In this document: one piece after another, positions 36,309 through 45,175 of the stretch | Layout of the letters: each line of letters opens with the position of its first letter | How positions within the stretch are numbered: position 1 is the first letter of the stretch | Source: Mucilaginibacter gossypii | GTDB lineage: Bacteria; Bacteroidota; Bacteroidia; Sphingobacteriales; Sphingobacteriaceae | Reading direction: 5' to 3' | DNA: 64,000 nucleotides | Assembly: GCF_900100945.1 (NCBI RefSeq) | Contig: NZ_FNCG01000001.1 | Coordinates: 558,001-622,000, forward strand | Made by a program: the position numbers and the translations under genes | Notes under the pieces: generated by a model | Seen by the model: the letters and a program-made list of their open reading frames with translations, nothing else | Told to the model about the DNA's origin: nothing | Databases searched by the model: none

Positions 36309-37235
36309 ATGACAAACACTGTCGACTCAAAAAAAAGGCGGGACCTGGTAAAGGGGATAGGCTTGCTCGCCATATCATTGCCATTGGGAGTAAAACGCGA
36401 ACCGAATGCTTTGGCCGGTCCGCATGAAAAGAAACGGGTATTAAGGGTAGCGCATATTACAGATGTACATATCCGCCCCGAATACAATGCACCTGAACGT
36501 TTCGGGCGCTGCATTGAAGAAATAAAGAAGCATAAGGTCGATTTTTTTCTAAACGGAGGTGATTCCATATTCGCTGCCGACTATAATAATATTACCCGTG
36601 AACGGGTCAACGAACAGTGGGCGATATGGAAAAACGCCCGTGAAAGATTTAAGGGATATGAAGTATACAGTTGTTTGGGTAATCATGATATGTGGTGGGC
36701 TTGCCCTGACAAATCCGACAGCATGTATGGCAAACCGCATGTTATCGCTCAGCTTGAAATGCCGGGCCGCTTTTACAGTTTTGAAAAGCATGGGTGGCAT
36801 TTTATCATTCTCGACAGTAATAATGATAATGCAGGTTCATTAGATGCTGAACAGCGAAAATGGCTGGAGAACGACCTGGCGTCACTGCGGCGCGGCACCC
36901 CTGTTTTGTGTATGAGCCATTACCCGATTTTGGGCGTAAGCACCATAATGGAAGGTGGCAACCATACAGATGCGAGATATATCACTAATTTATTTAATAA
37001 ACATCGCGACAAAACAATCACGTGTATAAGCGGCCATATCCATTTACTTGATGAGGCCGGTTATGATGGCGTTCGCTACTATTGTAACGGCGCCTTAAGT
37101 GGATTTTGGTGGGAAGACGGCGATAGTGATTCGGCGGCTAAATGTTATTACCGCGAAACCCCGCCCGGCTATGCTATATTAGATTTATTTGAGGATGGAA
37201 GCGTAAGTAACCGCTATTATCCGCATTCGTTCTGA
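36309..37235 (+). CDS. Calcineurin-like metallophosphoesterase, probably exported
   Basis: Two-metal phosphoesterase of 308 residues with the full motif set: D52-x-H54 (ITDVHI), D85 (GGDS), N125-H126-D127 (GNHD), H204 (SHYP) and H243-x-H245 (SGHIH). The N-terminus carries KKRRDLVKGIGLLAISLPL, a twin-arginine-type signal (weak core), consistent with folding before export. It starts 4 bases after the previous PUL1 gene, which ties it to glycan use. Removing a phosphate or phosphodiester substituent from the substrate is a reasonable guess; nucleotide or phospholipid substrates cannot be excluded. Confidence 0.88.
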   Translation: MTNTVDSKKRRDLVKGIGLLAISLPLGVKREPNALAGPHEKKRVLRVAHITDVHIRPEYNAPERFGRCIEEIKKHKVDFFLNGGDSIFAADYNNITRERVNEQWAIWKNARERFKGYEVYSCLGNHDMWWACPDKSDSMYGKPHVIAQLEMPGRFYSFEKHGWHFIILDSNNDNAGSLDAEQRKWLENDLASLRRGTPVLCMSHYPILGVSTIMEGGNHTDARYITNLFNKHRDKTITCISGHIHLLDEAGYDGVRYYCNGALSGFWWEDGDSDSAAKCYYRETPPGYAILDLFEDGSVSNRYYPHSF

Positions 37236-37295
37236 CTGAACAGGTTATCCGTATAGTGTTGCTTTTAAATTATTGAACAAATTGAAAAGAAATAA

Positions 37296-39497
37296 ATGAA
37301 AAGAAAGCTGTTTTTTTCGACGATTGCTTTTTGGGGCATCATCAACATCGCCAGTTCACAAGAAGCGAATAATAAATTACCTGTCTGGAAGGAAAATAAC
37401 AGGCCGATCCTTTCTCAGGATTGGCTGGTAAACCCGGTTCAGCAAAAAGCCGATGTTTATGCTGATGGTAAAAACATTATTTTGAGCAATGGTTTAGTAA
37501 AAAGGACCTTCCGGATTCAGCAAAATGTGGCCTGCATTGATTACAGCAATATGAGCAACGGCCAGCAATTGCTGAGGGCTGTAAAGCCCGAAGCAAAGTT
37601 AACCGTTGATGGCAGGGAATATAATATCGGAGGCCTTTACGGGCAAAAGGAGAATGCCTATCTGCTGCCCGAATGGGTTAGCGGATTCAAAGGCAATGAA
37701 AATGATTTTCAGTTTCAATCCTTTTCGGTAACGGATATTCCTCCCTACATCCGCTGGAAACCGCGGGGATGGGCACTGAATACTGTTCCTGGCTCCGGTA
37801 AAATGCTGTCATTTACCTATAAATCAAATGTTGACGGTTTAAAAGATCTGCTTGTTACTGTACATTATGAACTGTATAATAACATCCCTCTTATTGTAAA
37901 ATGGCTTTCGGTTCAGAATAAAGGAAATAAAGCGATGACGTTAAACAGGGTTATAAATGAGGTGCTTGCAACGGTAGAGGAGGAGAGTGCCGTAGTTGGC
38001 TCGCCGGCGCAAATGGAAAAACAGCATGGCCTCTATTTGGAGACTAATTATGCCTTCAATAACTCTATGCGATATGATATCAGCGACCAAACTACCCATT
38101 GGAAAGCCGATAGTAATTATACATCACAGGTAAATTATAATTATCAGACCCCGTGTTTATTAGAGGTATACCCGGAAAAGGCTACTGGTATAGCGTTGGG
38201 AAAGGGGCAGGTTTTTAACTCGGTTCGCACTTATGAGTTACTGTTGGATAGTTATGACCGCGAAAGGCGGGGATTGGCTATCAGGAAAATGTACAGCACC
38301 ATAGCTCCATGGACAACCGAAAATCCCATTTTTATGCACCTCGTAAGCCGTAACGATGATGATGTAAAAAAAGCTATAGACCAATGCGCGGAGACAGGGT
38401 ATGAAGCCCTGATCCTCAGTTTTGGAAGCCATTGCAATATGGAAGACAGCTCGGCTGTCAACATCCAACGCTGGAAAACACTGTCAAATTATGCGCATAG
38501 TAAACACATCCTGATAGGGGGCTATTCTTTATTTAGTTCGAGGCGGATCAGCGATGAAGATGATGTGATCGATCCGGTAACAAAAAAGCCGGATGCCGCT
38601 GCTTTCTTTGGTAATGCCCCTTGTTTGGGCAGCAAATGGGGCCTGGCTTATCTGGATAAGTTAAAATACTTTATTAGTAAAACCGGGTTCGACATTTTTG
38701 AAAATGACGGCCCTTATCCCGGCGATGTTTGTGCTTCAACTACACACCCCGGCCATAAAAACCTGGATGATAGCCAATGGCAGCAAATGGAACTGCAAAA
38801 AGGTTTATATCATTGGTGCAATGAGCACGGTGTTTATGTAAACGCTCCCGACTGGTATTTTCTGGATGGCACCAATAAAATTGCCTTAGGCTACCGCGAA
38901 GTTAACTTTTCTTTGCCGCGTGATCAGCAAATGATCCTGAACCGTCAGAATATTTTTGATGGTACCTGGGAAAAGACCCCTGCCATGGGCTGGGGATTTG
39001 TACCGCTTACCCGGTATCAGGGTGGTGGCCCCGAAGCCGTGCTGGAACCGCTTTCGGATCATTTGAAAGATTATGAACAATTGATGGTGCAATATTACGG
39101 GGCGGGAGTTCAGGCCTGTTACCGCGGACCAAGATTGTATGATACCGAAGCTACCCGGAAGATGGTGGTAGGTGTCATTGATTGGTATAAAAAATATCGC
39201 AGTATCCTAAATTCTGAGATTATTCATCTTCGCCGGGCCGATGGCAGAGATTGGGATGGTTTGCTGCACGTGAATCCGAAACTGGGTACAAAAGGAATGA
39301 TCATGCTTTACAACCCGCTTAAAGTTGCGATTACAAGAACCATTAAGGTACCCCTATACTACACAGGTTTAACAAGTTCGGCCCTGCTTAGGGAAAAGGG
39401 AGGGATAGCCAAAAAGTATCCTGTTGACAGGAAATATGAGATCACGCTAACCTTCAACATAGCGCCCGGGAGTTATACATGGTTTACTATTGAATAA
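37296..39497 (+). CDS. Secreted putative TIM-barrel glycoside hydrolase, clan GH-D-like
   Basis: Exported protein of 733 residues with signal peptide (cleavage near ASSQE, residue 23). An N-terminal beta-supersandwich of about 300 residues (GLVKRTFRIQ, GLYGQKENAY) precedes a barrel, an order typical of GH36-type alpha-galactosidases. Candidate acids are D466, E469 and D471 (FDIFENDGPYPGD) and D519 (NAPDWYF). The C-terminal WYKKYRSILNSEIIHLRRAD and GMIMLYNP resemble clan-D C-termini. I infer an exo-acting alpha-glycosidase, not a proven family member. It is 60 bases after the phosphoesterase and 95 before GH20. Confidence 0.75.
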   Translation: MKRKLFFSTIAFWGIINIASSQEANNKLPVWKENNRPILSQDWLVNPVQQKADVYADGKNIILSNGLVKRTFRIQQNVACIDYSNMSNGQQLLRAVKPEAKLTVDGREYNIGGLYGQKENAYLLPEWVSGFKGNENDFQFQSFSVTDIPPYIRWKPRGWALNTVPGSGKMLSFTYKSNVDGLKDLLVTVHYELYNNIPLIVKWLSVQNKGNKAMTLNRVINEVLATVEEESAVVGSPAQMEKQHGLYLETNYAFNNSMRYDISDQTTHWKADSNYTSQVNYNYQTPCLLEVYPEKATGIALGKGQVFNSVRTYELLLDSYDRERRGLAIRKMYSTIAPWTTENPIFMHLVSRNDDDVKKAIDQCAETGYEALILSFGSHCNMEDSSAVNIQRWKTLSNYAHSKHILIGGYSLFSSRRISDEDDVIDPVTKKPDAAAFFGNAPCLGSKWGLAYLDKLKYFISKTGFDIFENDGPYPGDVCASTTHPGHKNLDDSQWQQMELQKGLYHWCNEHGVYVNAPDWYFLDGTNKIALGYREVNFSLPRDQQMILNRQNIFDGTWEKTPAMGWGFVPLTRYQGGGPEAVLEPLSDHLKDYEQLMVQYYGAGVQACYRGPRLYDTEATRKMVVGVIDWYKKYRSILNSEIIHLRRADGRDWDGLLHVNPKLGTKGMIMLYNPLKVAITRTIKVPLYYTGLTSSALLREKGGIAKKYPVDRKYEITLTFNIAPGSYTWFTIE

Positions 39498-39592
39498 ATG
39501 CTACGGATATGGTTAAAACCACCGGAGAAGCGACAAAACTACCCCTCCAGTTTTCTTAATTGTTATTTACAACCACATCGAAATTCATTTGA

Positions 39593-41722
39593 ATGATCTC
39601 AACAAAAAAATTAATCACGTACATCACGTTCTTTGTTTTAATACAATCGGGCCTGCACGCCCAGGTGAATAATATTGCGCCGAACATTATACCGGCGGTT
39701 CATCAGTGGCAGGCAGGTAACGGTAGTTTTATTATCAGCGCTGCTACGCTATTTAAGTTTAAGCCATCTGTTTCAACGCAAAAAACCGTTGCGATCTTCC
39801 TTGAAGACATGGCTGCGTTGCGGGGCAAGGAGCGGCAATCCGGGTTACAGGCAAAAGGAGGGAAGAATGATATCATCATAAAAATAAAACCCCAGCCTCA
39901 CTTAACTCAACTCCAAAAGGAATCTTATCACCTGGAAATCAAACCGGATAAGATCATTATAAAGGCAATGGATGAGGCAGGTGTTTTTTACGCTACCCGG
40001 ACTTTGTTGCAGTTAATTGAAAAGAGCGCCGATAAGCAAAGTATTCCTTGCTATATTATTTCAGATATCCCTGCTTACCCTTTTAGGGGATTTATGCTGG
40101 ATGTTGGGCGCAAATTTTTCCCGGTATCGCAGCTGAAAGATTACATATGCCGCATGAGCTGGTATAAAATGAACCAATTACAATTGCATTTAAACGATCA
40201 GGCTTTTCACGGCCAGCATTACGCGGCTTTCAGGATCCAAAGCGAAACATATCCTCAGCTGACATCAACAGATGGGTTTTACACACAGCAGGAAATCAGG
40301 GAATTGATCCAATACGCCGCAGATCGTAGCATAAATATCATCCCGGAAATTGATGCGCCCGCCCATGCCATGAGTATTTTGGATATTGCCCCCGAGCTAA
40401 AAAATGAGAAGTTGCAGGACGGACAATTAGATGTATTAAATCCCAAAACCACCGTTATAATGGAAAAAATATACGATGAATTTGTGCCGTTATTTCCATC
40501 ACCGTATTTCCATATCGGAACTGACGAATACAGGTTTAAAAAGGCTACTACGACAGAAGACCGTAAGGCTTTTGCAGCAGGGTTTTGTAACTATATCAAT
40601 CATTTCAACAGATACATAGGTGCTAAAGGGAAAAACGTAATGATATGGTCCGGATACAACGAAATGCCGGGATTTACCCCTATTGATAGCAATATAATGA
40701 TTGATATGTGGTTGGGTAATAATGCGAAGGAGGAGATTAAAGCGGGTCACCAGGTAGTACAATCAACTGACGGGTGGCTGTATATTGTTCCGGGTACAAA
40801 TTACTATGGCGTAGATAATAAGTTTTTGTATGAAAAATGGGCACCGAATGATTTCGGGCCAAACCAGCAGCTAAACCCAGGCGAACCTGATTTGTTAGGG
40901 GCGAAGCTGCATGTATGGAATGATCTTGGGCCAATGGGTTTTACCTATCATGAAACGGCAGACGAGGTTGCGGTGGCGTTACCCGTAATGGCCGAAAAAC
41001 TATGGGGCAATAAAATGTCACCTACTTTTGATGAATTTATAAAGAGAGTTGACGGTCTGAAAAACGTACCTCAGGTAAATGATACAAGGCTGCTGGATGT
41101 TTCCAAAAACAGCGATCCAATCATTAATGTTGACTTTAAAGAACATAGTTTACCCGACGCTGTAAATAAACACCTAATAAAATCTTTAACCGGTTACGAA
41201 TCAAAATCTGTATTGGCGCTTGATGGGCATGATTTTGTTCGGCTAAACTTACCAGCCGACGAGTTAGAACAACCCTGGACATTGAGCTTCCGGGTTAAAA
41301 AAACTGATGCCCGCGATACAACGACGGTACTGTTCGAATCGCCCTACGGAACAATTTTCCTAAACCTTAAAGATAAAAAATCAGGCAAGACCGGTTTAGG
41401 TATTGCCCGGACTGTTGGCTATAAAGAGTACGCAGGTGAGGGTGAAGATTTTTACCGGCAGGTATTTAATAGCATTGTCCCTGTAAATAAATGGACGCAG
41501 ATAACCTTGACCGGCGGGCATAACAACTGTACTTTGTATATCGATGGCAAAGAGACAGAATCAGTCGAAAAGCAATTCGTTTGTCCGCTAAAAACAATAG
41601 GAAGCAGCTGCGGCCATCTTTCAGCTTTAGCGTTTTTAACTAATATAAAAGTATTCGGCCGGATATTGAACAGAGATGAAATAATGGCATTGTATTTAAA
41701 TGCTAAACTATTAGTCGATTAA
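39593..41722 (+). CDS. GH20 beta-N-acetylhexosaminidase with C-terminal LamG-like domain
   Basis: Exported enzyme of 709 residues that removes terminal beta-GlcNAc or beta-GalNAc by substrate assistance. After a signal peptide (ending LHAQV) comes the GH20 N-terminal domain (residues about 30-150), then the barrel from GFMLDVGRKFFPVSQLKDYI. The catalytic pair is D311-E312 in HIGTDEYRF; the residue before it is Thr where most GH20 enzymes have Gly. NIIPEIDAPAHAM is also conserved. Residues about 555-705 form a concanavalin/laminin-G-like domain (WTLSFRVKKTDARDTTTVLF), perhaps for glycan binding. Last gene of PUL1. Confidence 0.93.
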   Translation: MISTKKLITYITFFVLIQSGLHAQVNNIAPNIIPAVHQWQAGNGSFIISAATLFKFKPSVSTQKTVAIFLEDMAALRGKERQSGLQAKGGKNDIIIKIKPQPHLTQLQKESYHLEIKPDKIIIKAMDEAGVFYATRTLLQLIEKSADKQSIPCYIISDIPAYPFRGFMLDVGRKFFPVSQLKDYICRMSWYKMNQLQLHLNDQAFHGQHYAAFRIQSETYPQLTSTDGFYTQQEIRELIQYAADRSINIIPEIDAPAHAMSILDIAPELKNEKLQDGQLDVLNPKTTVIMEKIYDEFVPLFPSPYFHIGTDEYRFKKATTTEDRKAFAAGFCNYINHFNRYIGAKGKNVMIWSGYNEMPGFTPIDSNIMIDMWLGNNAKEEIKAGHQVVQSTDGWLYIVPGTNYYGVDNKFLYEKWAPNDFGPNQQLNPGEPDLLGAKLHVWNDLGPMGFTYHETADEVAVALPVMAEKLWGNKMSPTFDEFIKRVDGLKNVPQVNDTRLLDVSKNSDPIINVDFKEHSLPDAVNKHLIKSLTGYESKSVLALDGHDFVRLNLPADELEQPWTLSFRVKKTDARDTTTVLFESPYGTIFLNLKDKKSGKTGLGIARTVGYKEYAGEGEDFYRQVFNSIVPVNKWTQITLTGGHNNCTLYIDGKETESVEKQFVCPLKTIGSSCGHLSALAFLTNIKVFGRILNRDEIMALYLNAKLLVD

Positions 41723-41726
41723 TTAA

Positions 41727-42209
41727 AGAAAATCATTGGTAATAACAACAGCAGGATCGGCCTCAAAAGCAAAAGCTGCGGAATTAGCAGGTTTTGAAAA
41801 TGTAATTAATTTGGAAAATGAAAGTATTAACGAAGGCGTTATGCGTATTACCGGTGGAAAAGGGGTTGACATCGTTATTGATAGTGTTGGTGGTAATTTA
41901 ACCGGCAACGCTATTAAGGCCCTGGCCAAAAATGGCATCATCGTAAACATTGGGTATTCTGCAGGGGCACAGTTTACAGCAAACATTACTGATTTTGTGT
42001 GGAAGGGCCTTCAAATGCGGGGGCAAAGCCTTTCGGGCTGGTTTACAGCCGAGCAACAGCAATATGTATGGAACCAGCTATTACCATTACTTGCTAACGG
42101 CTCTGTAAAACCAACGGTAGCAAAAGTGTTTGATGCCGCCGATGCACCGGAAGCCCAGCGTTATTTAATAGAGGAAAAGCCTTTTGGAAAGGTGTTAATC
42201 AAATTTTAA
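41727..42209 (+). pseudogene. N-terminally truncated zinc-type alcohol dehydrogenase/quinone oxidoreductase
   Basis: About 160 codons encode only the C-terminal half of a medium-chain dehydrogenase/reductase. Sequence begins inside the nucleotide-binding domain (VITTAGSASKAKAAELAGFE), then KGVDIVIDSVGGNL and the family C-terminus ending FGKVLIKF. The catalytic domain and the glycine-rich NAD(P) motif, roughly 150 residues, are absent, and an in-frame stop at 41724-41726 precedes the remnant. It begins 4 bases after the GH20 stop. This is best read as the surviving end of a gene cut by a rearrangement; a functional short protein is unlikely. Confidence 0.8.
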
Positions 42210-42396
42210 ATCAGTTCATTGCATATAAAACACTTAAAGCCGCTTTAACTACCGGCCTTTAGGAGTTTATTTATCGTTTTGGTTACGAATTTTAGCACGG
42301 GGAATTGATCTTCCGGTAGCCCGCAGATGATCATCAAGCTTATTTCACGCAATGAGATGAAAAAGCGGCTGAATGCTTACATTTGGCTATCTGACT

Positions 42397-43404
42397 ATGA
42401 AAACGACCTTACTGGCGTATCCTTGCGTCTTTGTTTTGATATGCTGTGCTTTTGTACAGCAGGAGCAGCCCCGCCGCTTCGAGCTGAAGGGGTATGCACA
42501 AGGTACCACATATAGTATCGTGTATTATGCGCCCGACAGCCTGGTGAATACAGCGCAAACGGATAGTCTGTTAAAGCATTTTGATCAGTCGGTGTCCCTA
42601 TATCAGCCTAATTCGCTTATCTGTCAGTTCAACCGTTCTGCAAAAGGTATCCGTATAGATGAAATTTTTCGTGTGCTGATCACCCGTGCGCTGCAGATCA
42701 GCCACGCAACCGGGGGGCTGGTTGACCCCACAGTGAAACCTTTGGTTGATGCCTGGGGATTTGGTGTAATTAAACCGGCACATGACCCTGATCGGAAAGA
42801 AGTGCAAAACCTACTTCATCATGTAGGAGCGGATAAAATCAGTTTGAAAGGTACTTTTTTACACAAGACCCAGCCAGAAGTACAACTGGATCTCAACGGC
42901 ATCGCGCAGGGCTGTTCTGTCGATCTGCTGGCTTCGTTATTGGAACAGCATTCCATTCATAACTATCTCATCGAATTGGGTGGCGAATTACGCATTAAAG
43001 GCCATAAACCCGGCAACGAGCCGTTTAAGGTAGGCATTGAAGGCATCAGTGGTGATGACCTGAACCCGGCCCCGATGCGTAAAGTGATCGAACCGGGAGA
43101 TGGCGCCATTACTACATCCGGCAATTACCGCAAACATCATGAAGCAGGCGGCAAACAGGTTTCGCACCTGATGGATCCGTTAACAGGTTACCCAATACAA
43201 AACGAAATGATCAGTGTTACCGTTTATGCAAAAGATGCAATAACAGCGGATGGTTATGATAACGGGTTTATGACGATGGGATTAAAACGCACGTTGAGCT
43301 TCCTGAAAAACCGGAAGGATCTGGGTGCTTATATTGTATACCGGAAGCCGGATGGCCGTATAGCAGATACGGTTACTGCTTACTTTAAAGGATATCAACA
43401 ATAA
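42397..43404 (+). CDS. apbE: FAD:protein FMN transferase (ApbE family)
   Basis: Envelope enzyme that attaches FMN covalently to Ser/Thr of target flavoproteins using FAD. It has 335 residues with an N-terminal hydrophobic export segment (LLAYPCVFVLICCAFV) containing cysteines. Family motifs are present: YAQGTTYSIVYYA near the start, VDAWGFG, LDLNGIAQGCSVDLL, LGGELRIKG and the metal-binding HLMDPLTGYPI. ATG 42397 gives a clean export signal; ATG 42373 is in the same frame. The Tat-type oxidoreductase gene follows 10 bases later, so they are co-transcribed. No FMN-acceptor protein with the usual S/T-G-A-T target motif was noticed in the window. Confidence 0.92.
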   Translation: MKTTLLAYPCVFVLICCAFVQQEQPRRFELKGYAQGTTYSIVYYAPDSLVNTAQTDSLLKHFDQSVSLYQPNSLICQFNRSAKGIRIDEIFRVLITRALQISHATGGLVDPTVKPLVDAWGFGVIKPAHDPDRKEVQNLLHHVGADKISLKGTFLHKTQPEVQLDLNGIAQGCSVDLLASLLEQHSIHNYLIELGGELRIKGHKPGNEPFKVGIEGISGDDLNPAPMRKVIEPGDGAITTSGNYRKHHEAGGKQVSHLMDPLTGYPIQNEMISVTVYAKDAITADGYDNGFMTMGLKRTLSFLKNRKDLGAYIVYRKPDGRIADTVTAYFKGYQQ

Positions 43405-43414
43405 AACTGGATAA

Positions 43415-44614
43415 ATGGAGAGAAGAACTTTTTTGAAAAATACAGGCCTGCTAACAGGCGGACTATTGCTAAACCAAAACCTGAGCGCAATACAGCCCGG
43501 GGCCGATCTCGTTAAAATTGCAGTGGTAGGCTGTGGCGACCGTGGTACCGGGATTATGAATATCCTTAACGGAATGCCCGATCAGTTCCGCATTACTGCC
43601 TTGTGCGATGTGCTCGATTTTAGGCTGACAGCAGCACAAAAGCTGGTTAAGCCTGGTTCAGTAAAAATATATACGGATTACCGTAAATTAATTGATGATA
43701 AGCAGGTGGAGGCGATCATCGTTGCTGTTCCGCTGTACCTGCACTACGCTGTGGCTGCTGATGTTATCCGCTCGGGCAAGCATTTATACCTGGAAAAAAC
43801 GATGACCTATACCATTGATCAGGCGCTTGAACTTGTGAGCCTGATGCATGGGCGCAGCAACCAGGTGCTGCAGGTTGGTCACCAGTACCGCTATTCGCCT
43901 TTATATTACCGGGTTAAAGATATGATCAATAAAGGCTACCTGGGCAAAGTGACGCAAGTGGATTGCCGCTGGGACCGCAATGGCAACTGGCGCCGCCCGG
44001 TGCCTGATCCTTCACTGGAACGGGCCATCAACTGGCGCATGTACAAAGAATATTCGGGCGGACTGGCGGCCGAACTGCTTTCGCACCAGATTGATTTTAT
44101 TAACTGGGTTTTTGATACCCATCCGCAGGAATTTTTTGCTACCGGCGGGATAGATGTGTTTAAAGATGGCCGGGAGACCTATGATAACGTACAACTGATG
44201 TTACGTTACCCGGACCTGGGCCTGATCGGTAATTTCGGCGCGATGTGCGGCAATGCGCATGACGGGTATCTTTTCAAGATTAAAGGTACCCTGGGTACTG
44301 TATCCCTGCTAACCGACCAGGGCATGTTTTACCCTGAGAAAAAACTATTGAAAGAAAAAGGGACAGTAGACGGCGTAACCGGTGCAACACGCATTGTATG
44401 GAATAAAGAAGGAGGCACACCTATTCTGCCCGAGGCCACGAAAGACGGTACCTGGTATGCATTCAATGATTTTTATCAGAAAATACAGCATAATGAGCTA
44501 CCGGATAGTAATGTATTTACAGGAGCCCGCACCGCCATCAGTGTGCACCTGGGCAACCAGGCGCTGTACAGCAAAAAGATCTGCAACTGGGATAACAGTT
44601 ATAAGATTGGATAA
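43415..44614 (+). CDS. Tat-exported Gfo/Idh/MocA family oxidoreductase
   Basis: NAD(P)-dependent sugar or cyclitol dehydrogenase-like protein of 399 residues. It begins with a twin-arginine signal (ERRTFLKNTGLLTGG), then the Rossmann motif VVGCGDRGTG. The catalytic-lysine region is E127-K128 (LEKTM, where many members have EKP), followed by the GFO_IDH_MocA C-terminal domain with WRMYKEYSGGLAAELLSHQI. Such exported members in Bacteroidota act on sugars with a tightly held cofactor, and GH109 glycosidases come from the same fold, so either chemistry is possible. It is paired with apbE and ends at a terminator. Confidence 0.9.
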   Translation: MERRTFLKNTGLLTGGLLLNQNLSAIQPGADLVKIAVVGCGDRGTGIMNILNGMPDQFRITALCDVLDFRLTAAQKLVKPGSVKIYTDYRKLIDDKQVEAIIVAVPLYLHYAVAADVIRSGKHLYLEKTMTYTIDQALELVSLMHGRSNQVLQVGHQYRYSPLYYRVKDMINKGYLGKVTQVDCRWDRNGNWRRPVPDPSLERAINWRMYKEYSGGLAAELLSHQIDFINWVFDTHPQEFFATGGIDVFKDGRETYDNVQLMLRYPDLGLIGNFGAMCGNAHDGYLFKIKGTLGTVSLLTDQGMFYPEKKLLKEKGTVDGVTGATRIVWNKEGGTPILPEATKDGTWYAFNDFYQKIQHNELPDSNVFTGARTAISVHLGNQALYSKKICNWDNSYKIG

Positions 44615-44621
44615 TTAGAAG

Positions 44622-44648
44622 CCCCGATATCGCAGACATCGGGGTTTT
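44622..44648 (+). terminator. Rho-independent terminator after the apbE/oxidoreductase unit
   Basis: CCCCGAT (44622-44628) pairs with ATCGGGG (44638-44644), 9-base loop, followed by TTTT. Confidence 0.85.
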
Positions 44649-44744
44649 GTGTTTATAACCAAAAAAATCAAAATAAATTTGCGAAACCAATTAGTTGCGC
44701 ATATATTTGCAACCAATCAGTTTCTTATTTAAATAAACCAAACC

Positions 44745-45125
44745 ATGAAAACTAAAATCCTATTTGTTTTATGCCTGTTAACCGGGCTAATGTTTATCAA
44801 CGCCGGTTGTGACAAATTTTTTCATTACATGCCCATGCCTAAAGAAATGCCTGAAAAAATGGTGAAAGCGGGCCAGGCCTTTATGCAAATAGGCTGGCTC
44901 ATGCCGCTGGTTGGTGCCATGGAAATCCTTGGCGGTTTATTATTGATTATTCCAAGAACCAGGGCGCTCGGCGCATTAGTACTTGTACCTCTTTTAACCG
45001 GTATTTTATTGGCTAATATTAGTATGGCTCCATCAGGTTTACCTATCGTATTAGTATTGATCGCAATTGTTCTTTGGGTAATTATTGACAATTGGGAAAA
45101 ATACCTGCCCATGATCAGGAAATAA
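44745..45125 (+). CDS. DoxX-like small membrane protein
   Basis: A 126-residue integral membrane protein with about four hydrophobic helices, the first forming a signal-anchor (ILFVLCLLTGLMFINAGCDK). The LMPLVGAMEILGGLLLIIP segment and the following ALGALVLVPLLTGILLAN are typical of the DoxX/DoxD-like family. Its substrate is unknown. It is the first of four co-directional genes with short spacings (DoxX, ArsR, SRPBCC, SRPBCC), a grouping common in Bacteroidota. Confidence 0.85.
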   Translation: MKTKILFVLCLLTGLMFINAGCDKFFHYMPMPKEMPEKMVKAGQAFMQIGWLMPLVGAMEILGGLLLIIPRTRALGALVLVPLLTGILLANISMAPSGLPIVLVLIAIVLWVIIDNWEKYLPMIRK

Positions 45126-45175
45126 GTTTTAAATGAACCGGCGGTCTTATTAACCGGTTCGTAAATAGTACTTCA

